A stretch of DNA of 64,000 bases from DATAPD01 sp036265385. Lineage in GTDB: Bacteria > Acidobacteriota > Terriglobia > Terriglobales > Acidobacteriaceae. The DNA lies in the NCBI GenBank assembly GCA_036265385.1, contig DATAPD010000015.1, positions 558,001 to 622,000 of the forward strand, given 5' to 3'. The notes below the pieces were generated by a model. The model was not told the origin of the DNA. It did no database searches and was given only the letters and a program-made list of their open reading frames with translations. Below, one piece after another: positions 1 to 8,609 of the stretch. The position numbers were made by a program, and so were the translations under genes. Position 1 is the first letter of the stretch; each line of letters starts with the position of its first letter.

Positions 1-432
1 TTCTCTTTCAAGATACGGAGCGCAATTCGCCAATTCCCGCGGAGTGGGTTTGTTCTCGGGCGGGGCGCACCGGGCTGCCGCTGTGATGTAGAGGTCTCGG
101 AGAACCAGACCATCGTCGCGATGGATAGCGGCAGGCTGACTTGCGAATCCCGTTTCGTAAAGGACGGGATACATGAAATTCCCGGACGCGTCTCCGGTGA
201 AAGGACGTCCGGTGCGGTTTGAACCGTGAGCGCCGGGGGCGAGGCCGAGAATAAGAACGCGCGCATTCGGGTCGCCGAAGCCGGGAACAGGTTTGCCCCA
301 ATATTCGTGCTCGCGGTACGCGCGTCGTTTTTCTCGAGCGATGAGTTCGCGGTACGCGACGAGGCGGGGACAGCGTGTGCAGGAAACAACTTCGCGATTG
401 AGTTGAATAAGCCAATTCGGACAGCGGGTCAC
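1..432 (-). CDS. Uracil-DNA glycosylase, family 5 (UdgB-like), C-terminus cut by window edge
   Basis: Removes uracil or other deaminated bases from DNA as the first step of base excision repair. Translation from the GTG at 432 gives an N-terminal cysteine pair (CTRCPRL), then GKPVPGFGD, the family-5 catalytic motif A (GLAPGAHGSNRTGRPF), and near the edge ITAAARCAPPENKPTPRE with another Cys of the expected 4Fe-4S site. The Ala in GLAPGA rather than a GEAPG-type motif separates family 5 from family 4. The reading frame runs off the left edge, so the C-terminal part, including the last motif, is missing here. The frame is also open about 20 codons upstream of the GTG, but no better start is visible. 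It is divergent from the phosphoesterase at 489. Confidence 0.85.
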   Translation of the reverse strand, partial: MTRCPNWLIQLNREVVSCTRCPRLVAYRELIAREKRRAYREHEYWGKPVPGFGDPNARVLILGLAPGAHGSNRTGRPFTGDASGNFMYPVLYETGFASQPAAIHRDDGLVLRDLYITAAARCAPPENKPTPRELANCAPYLERE

Positions 433-488
433 AATGCGATTGTACGGGTGAGCTGCCCATATCTCTTTAAAGAGTGCGCTAGACTCGA

Positions 489-1349
489 ATGGTGGGAATC
501 ACACGAAGACAGTTCTTTGAACGAACGATTTTGACTGCTGGAGGATTGGCTGCATTTGAAGGGTTCATCCGTGAACCGCGCCATCCCATTGGAGAAGAAA
601 TGGAAGTCAGGCTAGCGCGCTTGCCCGAAGCTTTCGACGGCTTCAAAATCGCGCAGATTTCCGACATTCACTATGGGCCGTACATGAACCAAGCCGGCGT
701 GGCCCGGGGAATGCGGATCGCAGAGAAATGGCGGCCCGACCTTGTCGCGCTAACGGGAGACTTTACATCGCGTCCTCTCGGAAAAGCGTATGGAATCGAT
801 GGAGCCCGGCACGCGGAGCCATGCGCGGACGAGCTCGTGAAATGGAAGGGCGTGCAGATGGTCGCGATTTTGGGGAATCACGACCATTGGAATGATCCAG
901 GTACTGTAACGGGAGCATTACGAGACCGTGGAATTCCAGTGCTTCGGAACGAGTCCATTGCTGTTGAGCGAGATGGCGCAAGATTGTGGATCGCCGGTTC
1001 AGACGATGCGTTGGTCGGAGCTTCAGATATGGCCAAGACTCTGGAACGGGTACCGAAAAACGAAGCCACGGTGTTACTCATGCATGAACCGGACGTGGCC
1101 GACCATGTAGTGGGGTATCCCGTGGATCTGCAGCTCTCAGGTCATTCTCATGGTGGACAAGTCCGCTTGCCGGGTTTTGGGCCGATCATCCTGCCCGAAC
1201 TCGCTCGCAAATATCATACTGGGCTCAATCGAGTCGGACGCTTACAGGTGTACACCAATTGGGGGTTAGGAATGATCACGCCGCCAGTGCGATTACTTTG
1301 TCCACCGAAAGTGACGCTGCTCGTACTCAGAAAAGATACTAGACAGTAA
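489..1349 (+). CDS. Tat-exported calcineurin-like metallophosphoesterase (YkuE/YaeI type)
   Basis: A 286-residue binuclear metallophosphoesterase. The N-terminus carries a twin-arginine signal (TRRQFFERTILTAGGLAAF, residues 5-23), so it is probably exported folded. Metal-binding motifs appear in order: SDIHYGP (D-x-H), LTGDF (GD), LGNHDHW (GNHD), and LSGHSHGGQVRLPG (GHxH). This set is typical of the YkuE/YaeI group, which includes enzymes acting on phospholipid or UDP-sugar pyrophosphates; the substrate here cannot be told. The C-terminus has the usual YTNWGLGMITPPVRL segment. ATG at 489 is chosen because the Tat motif follows directly. The gene is single and divergent from the glycosylase gene. 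Confidence 0.88.
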   Translation: MVGITRRQFFERTILTAGGLAAFEGFIREPRHPIGEEMEVRLARLPEAFDGFKIAQISDIHYGPYMNQAGVARGMRIAEKWRPDLVALTGDFTSRPLGKAYGIDGARHAEPCADELVKWKGVQMVAILGNHDHWNDPGTVTGALRDRGIPVLRNESIAVERDGARLWIAGSDDALVGASDMAKTLERVPKNEATVLLMHEPDVADHVVGYPVDLQLSGHSHGGQVRLPGFGPIILPELARKYHTGLNRVGRLQVYTNWGLGMITPPVRLLCPPKVTLLVLRKDTRQ

Positions 1350-1387
1350 CTTAGTTGGGCGCCGCGAGAGAATGTTGGACCAGTCAA

Positions 1388-1513
1388 ATGCTTGATCCCT
1401 TCACTTGGCCGATCTGGCTACAAGCAATTTTTGTGACGGTTGTTGTTCTCGCTGCTGTTCTCGCATGGTTCACAGTGAGCTGGGGCGTACTGCTTGCATC
1501 GCGGCCGGTCTAA
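1388..1513 (+). CDS. Possible 41-residue single-pass membrane peptide
   Basis: In the 330-base gap before trigger factor an ATG opens a 41-codon frame ending in TAA. The product begins MLDPFTWPIWLQAIF and continues with one strongly hydrophobic stretch (about residues 8-36) followed by a short basic tail (ASRPV). The residue pattern, with Trp at the segment ends, resembles a genuine membrane anchor, but there is only a weak purine run upstream. It may be a real small protein or a chance frame. Nothing else recognisable is in 1350-1679. Confidence 0.3.
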   Translation: MLDPFTWPIWLQAIFVTVVVLAAVLAWFTVSWGVLLASRPV

Positions 1514-1679
1514 TGTTTGCAGTAATCTTCAGGCTCAAGAATTTGCACTAACTACCATCACTACCTACGCACGTTGACGGTGCTCTTGCCCTATCTTTAA
1601 ACTGAAGTGTTGGCAGATCGGGGGCTGCTCAGGCCCTCGCTCGTCTCCAAGTTCTTGTCCCCAAGTTGAAAGGGAAATC

Positions 1680-2948
1680 GTGAGCCCAGCTGAAATCAAA
1701 GAGAGCACCAAGCGAGAAATCGCGGTTGAAGTACCAGCAGAAGAAGTGGTTCGTCAGACTGACGCGTTGATCCAGAAGTATCAGAAGCTGGCGCGCCTGC
1801 CCGGCTTTCGTCGCGGACATGTGCCGGCATCGATCATCAAGCATCGTTTCGCAGAAGACATCAAAACGGAAGTGGTTGAGGCTCTAGTACCGCGCTATTT
1901 CCGCCAAGAGGCTCAGAAACAGGGATTAACACCTGTGTCCCAGCCGAGGGTGACAGATCTGCATATCCATGATGGTGAGCCATTGAAGTTCAAAGCGTCG
2001 TTTGAGGTGCTGCCCGAGATAAAGGTTGAGGGCTACCGCGAACTGAGGGCAGATAAACCAGAGATCAACGTCACGGATGCTGAAGTGGACGAGGCACTGG
2101 CGAGTGTCCGGGAACAGCACGCGACGTTTTCGACGATTGAGGATCGAGCGCTGCAGGATGGCGATTTCGCGCAGGTTTCGCTCGATGGAAAACCGACGGC
2201 GGGGGAAGGCCAACCCGTGCACATGGACGAGGTGCTGGTGGAGATTGGCGGCAAGAACACGATGCCGGAATTCACCGAGCATCTGCGAGGAGTCTCGGCG
2301 GGAGATGAGAAGAGCTTTGATGTCGTGTACCCGGCAGACTTCTCAGACGAGCGTCTGGCAGGAAAAACTTTTTCCTACACGGTAAAGGTGCATTCGCTGA
2401 AGCTGAAGACCCTGCCCGAGCTGAATGACGACTTTGCTAAAGAGTTGGGAGAATTCACATCGCTGGAAGATGTGAAGAAACAGATCCACGAGAACATGGA
2501 AACCGAGCGCAAGCATCGCGCTGAGCACGAAGCTAAAGACAAACTGGTTGCAGAACTTGTGAAGAGAAATGATTTCGAAGTTCCAGAGTCTTTAGTCGAA
2601 CACCAGATCTATTTAAGGCTGGAGCGGGGTCTGCGAGCCCTGGCAGCCCAGGGCATGCGGCAAGAAGACTTGAAGAAAATGGATTTTGCACGGTTACGAG
2701 CCGGCCAGAAGGACCAAGCCGTGCAAGAGGTAAAAGCGGCACTCCTGCTCGACAAGGTTGCCGAGCATGAGAAAATCGGAGTGAGCGATGAGGAACTCCA
2801 GCGGGAACTCGATTCGCTCGCAAAGCAAACGAAACAGACCGTGGAAGCGGTGCGGGCGCGATTGACACGGGATGGGGGCCTCGATAGGATGAAAGATAGA
2901 ATCCGCAACGAAAAGACTCTCAACTTTTTGTACCACCAGTCCGCGTGA
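1680..2948 (+). CDS. tig: Trigger factor, ribosome-associated chaperone and peptidyl-prolyl isomerase
   Basis: Trigger factor binds at the ribosome exit tunnel and shields nascent chains. The 422-residue product has the ribosome-docking loop GFRRGHVP (residues 42-49, signature GFRxGxxP), a central FKBP-like domain (about 150-240, DGDFAQVSLDGKP to FSYTVKVHSL), and the long helical C-terminal chaperone domain. The start is GTG at 1680, preceded by AAGGGA with about 5 nt spacing. The frame stays open upstream without a usual start codon (only a CTG), so the extreme N-terminus is slightly uncertain. It lies 64 nt before clpP in the conserved tig-clpP-clpX-lon proteostasis cluster. Confidence 0.96.
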   Translation: MSPAEIKESTKREIAVEVPAEEVVRQTDALIQKYQKLARLPGFRRGHVPASIIKHRFAEDIKTEVVEALVPRYFRQEAQKQGLTPVSQPRVTDLHIHDGEPLKFKASFEVLPEIKVEGYRELRADKPEINVTDAEVDEALASVREQHATFSTIEDRALQDGDFAQVSLDGKPTAGEGQPVHMDEVLVEIGGKNTMPEFTEHLRGVSAGDEKSFDVVYPADFSDERLAGKTFSYTVKVHSLKLKTLPELNDDFAKELGEFTSLEDVKKQIHENMETERKHRAEHEAKDKLVAELVKRNDFEVPESLVEHQIYLRLERGLRALAAQGMRQEDLKKMDFARLRAGQKDQAVQEVKAALLLDKVAEHEKIGVSDEELQRELDSLAKQTKQTVEAVRARLTRDGGLDRMKDRIRNEKTLNFLYHQSA

Positions 2949-3012
2949 GAACCTCCCCTATACGGCGAACGACTCATCGGGGCAGGAGTGTGAGCGAAAA
3001 GGAGAATATTTG

Positions 3013-3597
3013 ATGCTGGTACCGATGGTCATCGAGCAGACCGGACGGGGCGAGCGGGCGTACGACATCTACTCGCGTCTGCTCCGGGACAACATCATCT
3101 TCATTGGAACACCAATCGATGACAACATTGCAAACCTGGTGATTGCGCAGATGCTTTTTCTGGCGCAGGAAGATCCAGAGAAGGACATTCAGCTTTACAT
3201 CAACTCTCCAGGCGGATCGATCACAGCGGGGATGGCCATTTACGACACGATGCAATATGTAAAGAACGACGTCACGACGATTTGCATCGGACAGGCCGCC
3301 TCAATGGCGGCTTTATTGCTTGCCTCAGGAGAGCCCAAAAAGCGGCTGGCCCTTCCGAACTCGCGGATCCTGATTCACCAGCCCTCGATGGGTGGTTTGT
3401 CAGGACAAGCAACGGACATTGATATTCACGCTCGAGAGATTTTACGAATGCGGGAAATCACAAACCAGTTGCTTGCCAAGCACAGCGGCCAGAAGTTGGA
3501 CAAGGTAGAAAAGGATGTGGAGCGCGACTTCATTATGAACGCGCAGCAATCCAAAGAATACGGAATCATCGACGATATCATTTACAAGACGAGATAA
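3013..3597 (+). CDS. clpP: ATP-dependent Clp protease proteolytic subunit
   Basis: Serine-peptidase subunit that forms the tetradecameric degradation chamber fed by ClpX. The 194-residue protein has the nucleophile Ser97 in IGQAASMAALLLA, His122 in ILIHQPSMGG, and the acidic member of the triad in the KDVERD segment. The N-terminal MLVPMVIEQTGRGERAYDIY is the axial-pore region typical of ClpP1-type subunits. ATG at 3013 is preferred over the adjacent TTG at 3010 because AGGAG lies about 8 nt upstream. It is followed by a perfect hairpin (3605-3623) and then clpX. Confidence 0.97.
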   Translation: MLVPMVIEQTGRGERAYDIYSRLLRDNIIFIGTPIDDNIANLVIAQMLFLAQEDPEKDIQLYINSPGGSITAGMAIYDTMQYVKNDVTTICIGQAASMAALLLASGEPKKRLALPNSRILIHQPSMGGLSGQATDIDIHAREILRMREITNQLLAKHSGQKLDKVEKDVERDFIMNAQQSKEYGIIDDIIYKTR

Positions 3598-3604
3598 GAG
3601 GTAT

Positions 3605-3623
3605 GATCGGCGTCACGCCGATC
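3605..3623. repeat. Perfect 8-bp inverted repeat (hairpin) between clpP and clpX
   Basis: GATCGGCG-TCA-CGCCGATC forms an 8-bp GC-rich stem with a 3-nt loop, starting eight bases after the clpP stop codon. The following bases (GGTTTCTGGG) are not a clean T-run, so it is at most a weak terminator. It could also protect the 3' end of a processed clpP message. A second GC-rich interrupted repeat (GGCCTCCGGGCC, about 3651-3662) follows before the clpX ribosome binding site. Confidence 0.55.
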
Positions 3624-3687
3624 GGTTTCTGGGTTCTCGGCGAAAGGAACGGCCTCCGGGCCGAACAAAAGTAAGGAGTCAGGCCGA

Positions 3688-4965
3688 GTGAAAAACAAGT
3701 CGGGATCAGACGAGATTCTGCGATGTTCGTTCTGCCATAAGTCGCAGGACGCTGTAGCCAAACTTATCTCGTCCCCGAGCGACTACCCCCGGGCGTACAT
3801 CTGCGATGAATGCGTCGCAGTATGTAACTCCATCCTCGAGGACGACCGCACCGCAGCTCCGCCTGCCAGTACTCCGAACCAGCTTCCGAAACCGCAGGAG
3901 GTTAAGACGTTCCTGGACGAGTACGTAATCGGTCAGGATCAGACGAAGAAGAAGCTGGCCGTCGCTGTCTACAACCACTACAAGCGGATCTTCATGAACC
4001 GGCAGCGGACCGGCGATGGCATCGAGCTCACGAAATCCAACATCATGCTGATTGGGCCAACCGGCACAGGAAAAACCCTGCTTGCCCAAACTTTGGCTCG
4101 CATGCTGGATGTTCCCTTTGCCATCGTGGATGCGACGACACTCACCGAGGCAGGTTACGTTGGCGAGGACGTTGAGAACATCATCCTGAAACTGCTGCAG
4201 GCAGCAGAAGGTGATGTTGGCCGCGCGCAAACGGGAATTATTTATATCGATGAGGTCGACAAGATCGGTCGGAAAGACGAAAACCCGTCGATCACGCGCG
4301 ATGTTTCCGGCGAAGGCGTACAGCAGGCATTGTTGAAGATTCTCGAAGGAACGATTGCAAACGTGCCGCCGCAGGGCGGACGCAAGCATCCGCACCAGGA
4401 ATTCACTCCGGTCGATACGACGAACATCTTATTCATCTGCGGTGGGGCGTTTGTAGGACTGGACAAGATCATCTCGCGGCGCATTGGCAAGAAGTCGCTC
4501 GGCTTCAAGACCGGTGAAGAGGCCACAAAAGAAGAGACTGGAACAGAAGCGAAGCGGAATTACGAACTGTTGAACGAGATTCAACCGGAAGATTTGATCA
4601 AGTTTGGCTTGATTCCTGAATTTGTTGGGCGCTTGCCGGTTGTCGGCATGCTGCAGGATCTCGACGAGAATGCATTGATCGAGATTCTTACCCGTCCGAA
4701 GAACGCGATCGTGAAGCAATATCAGAGACTATTTGAGTTTGAAAACGTTCGGCTAAAGTTCAGCGACGATGCGTTGCGAGCGATTTCGCGGCAAGCGATG
4801 GCCCGCAAGGTTGGAGCACGTGGGCTGAGGATGATTTTGGAAGAACTGATGTTGGATCTGATGTATCACTTGCCGAGTCAGAAGAAGGTCAAAGAGTTTG
4901 AAGTCACGCGCGAGATGGTTGAGAAGCGGGCTGTATCACTCGCGATGATGGAAAAAGCGGGATAG
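3688..4965 (+). CDS. clpX: ATP-dependent Clp protease, ATPase and unfoldase subunit
   Basis: Hexameric AAA+ unfoldase that recognises tagged substrates and threads them into ClpP. The 425 residues comprise a C4 zinc finger (CSFCHK and CDECVAVC, residues 12-41), Walker A GPTGTGKT, Walker B with IIYIDEVDKIG, the pore-loop GYVGED, and the C-terminal sensor region FVGRLP and ARGLR. GTG at 3688 is the start; AAGGAG ends 9 nt upstream. The length matches the family. It is probably cotranscribed with clpP despite the intervening hairpin, and lon follows 61 nt after the stop. Confidence 0.97.
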   Translation: MKNKSGSDEILRCSFCHKSQDAVAKLISSPSDYPRAYICDECVAVCNSILEDDRTAAPPASTPNQLPKPQEVKTFLDEYVIGQDQTKKKLAVAVYNHYKRIFMNRQRTGDGIELTKSNIMLIGPTGTGKTLLAQTLARMLDVPFAIVDATTLTEAGYVGEDVENIILKLLQAAEGDVGRAQTGIIYIDEVDKIGRKDENPSITRDVSGEGVQQALLKILEGTIANVPPQGGRKHPHQEFTPVDTTNILFICGGAFVGLDKIISRRIGKKSLGFKTGEEATKEETGTEAKRNYELLNEIQPEDLIKFGLIPEFVGRLPVVGMLQDLDENALIEILTRPKNAIVKQYQRLFEFENVRLKFSDDALRAISRQAMARKVGARGLRMILEELMLDLMYHLPSQKKVKEFEVTREMVEKRAVSLAMMEKAG

Positions 4966-5026
4966 TTGGAGTTAGTTGCGGGTCGCTACTAGTCAGAATT
5001 GGTAAGTAGCAATCTTGGGAGACAGA

Positions 5027-7432
5027 GTGACACAAGGTAAAGAGAAATTCGAGACCAGGAAGCTGCCCATGATGCCCATCCGGGACGTGGTCATCTTCCC
5101 GCACATGATGACGCCGTTCGTGGTTGGGCGGGAGTCGAGCGTTCGCGCTTTGGAAGAGGCTTTGGGCGCGGACAAGAAGATTTTTTTGGCTACGCAGCAT
5201 GATGCCAGCGTCGACGAGCCAAAACCCAACGAGATCTACCAGGTGGGAACGATTGTGAACATCGTTCAGAGCCTGAAGCTTCCCGACGGCAACATCAAGG
5301 TCCTGGTCGAAGGAATTGAGCGAGGAAAGGTTCTACAGATCTCTGACACCGAAGGCTTCATGGAAGCCACGGTGCGCGTGGCGCGCTATGCGACAGAAAC
5401 GAACGCGGCCACAGAAGCCTCGATGCAACGTGTCACAACTCTTTTCGAGCAGTACGTGAAGCTTTGCCAATCATTGAATTACGAAACAATGATTGCGGCA
5501 GTTCGGATGGAAGATCCGGCTAAATTGACGGACACCATTGCGGCGAACCTGCAGCTTTCGATCGAAGAAAAGCAGGAATTGCTTGAAATTTTTGATCCAG
5601 CCGAGCGTTTGAACCGGATTGGCGACGTTCTCGATATTGAAATCGAGAAACTGAACATGGATCGCACCATCCAGTCGCGTGTGAAGCGGCAGATGGAGCG
5701 CGCCCAAAAAGAGTACTACCTCAACGAAAAGATCAAGGCGATTCAGAAAGAACTCGGGCGGGGCGAAAAGAGCGAGTTCGATGAACTTAAGAAGAAGATC
5801 GAAAGCGCGGGCATGCCGAAAGAGGTTCGGGACAAGGCCATGCAGGAATTGAAGAAACTCGAGGCCATGCCGCCGATGTCGGCTGAGTCGACGGTCTCGC
5901 GCAATTACCTGGATTGGCTGTTGGCGGTTCCATGGAAGAAGAAGTCAAAAGAGATCCGGAACATCAGCCGCGCTGAGAAGGTTTTGAACGAAGACCACTA
6001 CGGTCTAGAGAAAATCAAGGAGCGCATTCTTGAGTTTTTGGCTGTCCGGCAGCTGGTAAAAAACCCGAAGGGGTCGATCTTGTGTTTCGTTGGGCCTCCA
6101 GGTGTAGGCAAGACCTCACTCGGAATGTCAATTGCGAAAGCGACGGGGCGCAAGTTTGTTCGGATGTCACTTGGCGGTGTTCGCGACGAGGCGGAAATCC
6201 GCGGACATCGACGCACTTACATCGGCGCACTGCCGGGTCAAGTAATCCAGATGATGAAGAAGGCAGGGACCAAAAACCCGGTCTTCATGCTGGATGAAGT
6301 GGACAAGATGTCGATGGACTTCCGTGGAGACCCGTCTGCGGCTCTTCTGGAAGTATTGGATCCGGAACAAAACTTCATGTTCGTGGATCATTACCTCGAT
6401 GTTGAATACGACTTGTCGCAGGTGTTCTTTGTAGCGACGGCCAATGTCATGCATACGATTCCACCCGCTTTGCAGGATCGTATGGAAGTGCTCCGACTTC
6501 ACGGGTACACAGAACCGGAGAAGATTGAGATCGCGAAGCAGTTCCTCGTCATCAAGCAGCTCGCCGCTGCCGGACTGACAGACAAGAACATCAAGTTCAC
6601 CGACGAAGCCATTACAGCCATCATTCGCTCCTACACTCGGGAAGCGGGCGTGCGGAATCTCGAGCGGGAAATCGGGAATGTGTGTCGGAAAGTCGCTCGC
6701 AAGGTGGTTAAGGAAGGCCCTGCGTTCAGCATCACCATCACGGGTGCGAACGTAAATGAATATCTCGGCGTGATGAAGTTCCGCGACACGCTGGCCCACG
6801 AGAAGAGCGAAGTCGGCCTGGTGACAGGTCTGGCATGGACAGAGGTCGGCGGATCAATTCTGAGCACCGAAGCCACTGTTGTCGACGGCAAGGGAAAGCT
6901 GACCTTAACGGGCAAACTGGGCGACGTGATGCAGGAGTCGGCGCAGGCAGCAATGTCCTATGTGAGATCGCGAGCCCATCGGCTCGGTCTCACGCGTGAC
7001 TTCTATCGGAACCTGGACATTCACGTGCACGTGCCGGAAGGCGCGATTCCGAAGGATGGACCGTCTGCGGGGATCACAATCGGGACCGCCATCGCAAGCG
7101 CACTGAGCAAAATCCCCGTGCGCCGCGACTTGGCTATGACCGGTGAGATTACCCTTCGCGGCAAGGTGTTGCCGATCGGCGGCTTGAAAGAGAAGTTGCT
7201 GGCGGCCCACAGAGCAGGCCTGTTTGAGGTCGTGCTTCCCAAGGAGAATGAGAAAGACTTGGCAGAAGTGCCGGAGAACCTGCGGAATGCGATGAAGCTG
7301 CACTTCGTGGAGACGATGGACCAAGTATTAACGATCGCACTCGAGTCACCCCTGCCGCAAACGACAGAGGAAACGGCGATCGCGCCAATCGTGCCACCAC
7401 CTACGAGCGAGAGCCCGGCGACCCATCAGTGA
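5027..7432 (+). CDS. lon: ATP-dependent protease Lon
   Basis: Homohexameric AAA+ serine protease for damaged and regulatory proteins in the cytoplasm. The 801-residue product has the N-terminal substrate domain (KLPMMPIRDVVIFPHMMTPF), a coiled-coil linker, Walker A GPPGVGKTS, Walker B VFMLDEVDKM, and the S16 protease domain with catalytic Ser in KDGPSAGI (about residue 679) and Lys in GLKEKLLAAHRAG (about 721). GTG at 5027 is chosen because GGGAG lies 5 nt upstream; a TTG 12 nt earlier overlaps that site. The proline-rich C-terminal tail (about 20 residues) is an extra. A strong terminator follows. Confidence 0.96.
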   Translation: MTQGKEKFETRKLPMMPIRDVVIFPHMMTPFVVGRESSVRALEEALGADKKIFLATQHDASVDEPKPNEIYQVGTIVNIVQSLKLPDGNIKVLVEGIERGKVLQISDTEGFMEATVRVARYATETNAATEASMQRVTTLFEQYVKLCQSLNYETMIAAVRMEDPAKLTDTIAANLQLSIEEKQELLEIFDPAERLNRIGDVLDIEIEKLNMDRTIQSRVKRQMERAQKEYYLNEKIKAIQKELGRGEKSEFDELKKKIESAGMPKEVRDKAMQELKKLEAMPPMSAESTVSRNYLDWLLAVPWKKKSKEIRNISRAEKVLNEDHYGLEKIKERILEFLAVRQLVKNPKGSILCFVGPPGVGKTSLGMSIAKATGRKFVRMSLGGVRDEAEIRGHRRTYIGALPGQVIQMMKKAGTKNPVFMLDEVDKMSMDFRGDPSAALLEVLDPEQNFMFVDHYLDVEYDLSQVFFVATANVMHTIPPALQDRMEVLRLHGYTEPEKIEIAKQFLVIKQLAAAGLTDKNIKFTDEAITAIIRSYTREAGVRNLEREIGNVCRKVARKVVKEGPAFSITITGANVNEYLGVMKFRDTLAHEKSEVGLVTGLAWTEVGGSILSTEATVVDGKGKLTLTGKLGDVMQESAQAAMSYVRSRAHRLGLTRDFYRNLDIHVHVPEGAIPKDGPSAGITIGTAIASALSKIPVRRDLAMTGEITLRGKVLPIGGLKEKLLAAHRAGLFEVVLPKENEKDLAEVPENLRNAMKLHFVETMDQVLTIALESPLPQTTEETAIAPIVPPPTSESPATHQ

Positions 7433-7463
7433 TCTAGGCTCTGGCTCCGGCAAGGTTCAAATC

Positions 7464-7488
7464 AAGGCTCGCGAAAGCGGGCCTTTTT
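7464..7488 (+). terminator. Intrinsic terminator after lon
   Basis: AGGCTCGC-GAAA-GCGGGCCT followed by TTTTT: an 8-bp stem (one G-T pair) with a GNRA-type GAAA loop and a T-run, 31 nt after the lon stop. It probably ends the tig-clpP-clpX-lon transcript. Confidence 0.85.
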
Positions 7489-7577
7489 GATTTCTGACTC
7501 CTTACGGCCCGCCTAGTGTTTCGATCTTCGTTCCGCGCTTCGTGCCGAACACCTTAGAATAGTGACGGAGCACTCCA

Positions 7578-7814
7578 ATGGACCCAAGTGAACCAAAGCC
7601 TCGAGTTGGATTGACGTTTCGCGGAACGACTGGGTTGATTGCAGCCGTCGCTGTGGTGGCAGTGCTGCTGATCGGATTGCCGGCGTATCGGTTGTTCTTC
7701 GGCGTGAGCGTACTGATCGGACTCGCCGTAGCCGGTATTCTTTATCTTTGGCATAAATATAGGCCTGTCAAGGAAGAGGACGTGCATTCTCCAAAAAGGC
7801 CTCTCGGGCTTTGA
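7578..7814 (+). CDS. Small two-helix membrane protein, unknown function
   Basis: A 78-residue protein with a short polar N-terminus (MDPSEPKPRVG), two adjacent hydrophobic helices (about residues 19-36 and 40-58), and a charged tail (KYRPVKEEDVHSPKRP). By the positive-inside rule both ends are probably cytoplasmic. No family is recognised. GGAG lies about 8 nt before the ATG. It sits between the lon terminator and engB on the same strand, and may be cotranscribed with engB 58 nt downstream. Confidence 0.6.
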   Translation: MDPSEPKPRVGLTFRGTTGLIAAVAVVAVLLIGLPAYRLFFGVSVLIGLAVAGILYLWHKYRPVKEEDVHSPKRPLGL

Positions 7815-7872
7815 GAATACGAACGCCGAGTCAACTTTTCTAGTGCGCTCGATGACGGTCAGGGGTTTTGTT

Positions 7873-8478
7873 ATGAGGATACTGACGCGATTCATGCTGG
7901 CAGCAAGCGATGTGGCGCATTTCCCTGTGCCGCAGTTGCCAGAGATCGCGTTCCTAGGGCGTTCGAACGTCGGGAAATCGAGTGTCATCAATTCCCTTCT
8001 TGGTCACAAAGTGGCGCGGACCAGTTCGACGCCGGGCCGCACGCGCAGCATCAACTTTTTCGAGGTGCGATGGCCGGGGAAGCCGAGACCAGATCTGGTC
8101 TTCACCGATTTGCCGGGTTACGGGTATGCGAAGATATCGCGCGAAGTCTCGCAAGAGTGGCCGAAATTTATCGAGCCTTATCTCCGTGATCGTCCAACCC
8201 TGACGCTTTGTTTGGCGCTCGTCGATGCGAACATCCCTCCTCAAGACAGCGATCGGCAGATGGTGGATTACCTGAAGGCCACTGCCCGTCGATTCTTAAT
8301 CGTTGCGACCAAGACTGATCGAATGTCGAATAATGAACTCCGGCGATCGATGCGTGTCCTCGAAGCAGAATACAAAGAGGCTAAAATCATGCCTTATTCG
8401 GCGAAGACTGGCGCTGGCAAAGACGAACTGTGGCGGGAGATCCGTACGGCCGCAGAATCACCGACGTATCATTCCTAA
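7873..8478 (+). CDS. engB: Ribosome biogenesis GTP-binding protein EngB (YsxC/YihA)
   Basis: TRAFAC-class GTPase needed for assembly of the 50S subunit. All G motifs are present in the 201-residue product: G1 GRSNVGKSS, G2 TSSTPGRTRSINFF, G3 DLPGYGYA, G4 TKTDRM, G5 SAKTGAGK. The family's YxxVSxxWxxxxxxYL element appears as SQEWPKFIEPYL. ATG at 7873 is used because the product then begins MRILTRFMLAASD like relatives and AGGGG lies 8 nt upstream; a GTG 30 nt earlier is possible. An A/T-rich terminator hairpin follows at 8508. Confidence 0.94.
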   Translation: MRILTRFMLAASDVAHFPVPQLPEIAFLGRSNVGKSSVINSLLGHKVARTSSTPGRTRSINFFEVRWPGKPRPDLVFTDLPGYGYAKISREVSQEWPKFIEPYLRDRPTLTLCLALVDANIPPQDSDRQMVDYLKATARRFLIVATKTDRMSNNELRRSMRVLEAEYKEAKIMPYSAKTGAGKDELWREIRTAAESPTYHS

Positions 8479-8507
8479 ACCATTCTGATACTTTTTCCCG
8501 AACTGGA

Positions 8508-8536
8508 TTTTGAAAACGTCTTTTCAAAAGTTTTTT
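8508..8536 (+). terminator. Intrinsic terminator after engB
   Basis: TTTTGAAAA-CGTC-TTTTCAAAA then G and six T: a perfect 9-bp, A/T-rich stem with a 4-nt loop and a T-run, 29 nt after the engB stop. The A-T richness may also let it work from the other side, but no gene reads into it from there. Confidence 0.75.
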
Positions 8537-8609
8537 CATCGCAGATGTGGAGTCGGCCTCCGAACGCACGATGTTGTGAGTGTTGGGCAAGGTGGCGAGG
8601 CAGCATTCC

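Noticed and set aside
8..460. A long Arg/Ser-rich open frame on the minus strand with its own ATG
   Set aside because: It is a shadow of the uracil-DNA glycosylase, whose true frame (starting at 432) shows family motifs GLAPGAHG and CTRCPRL.
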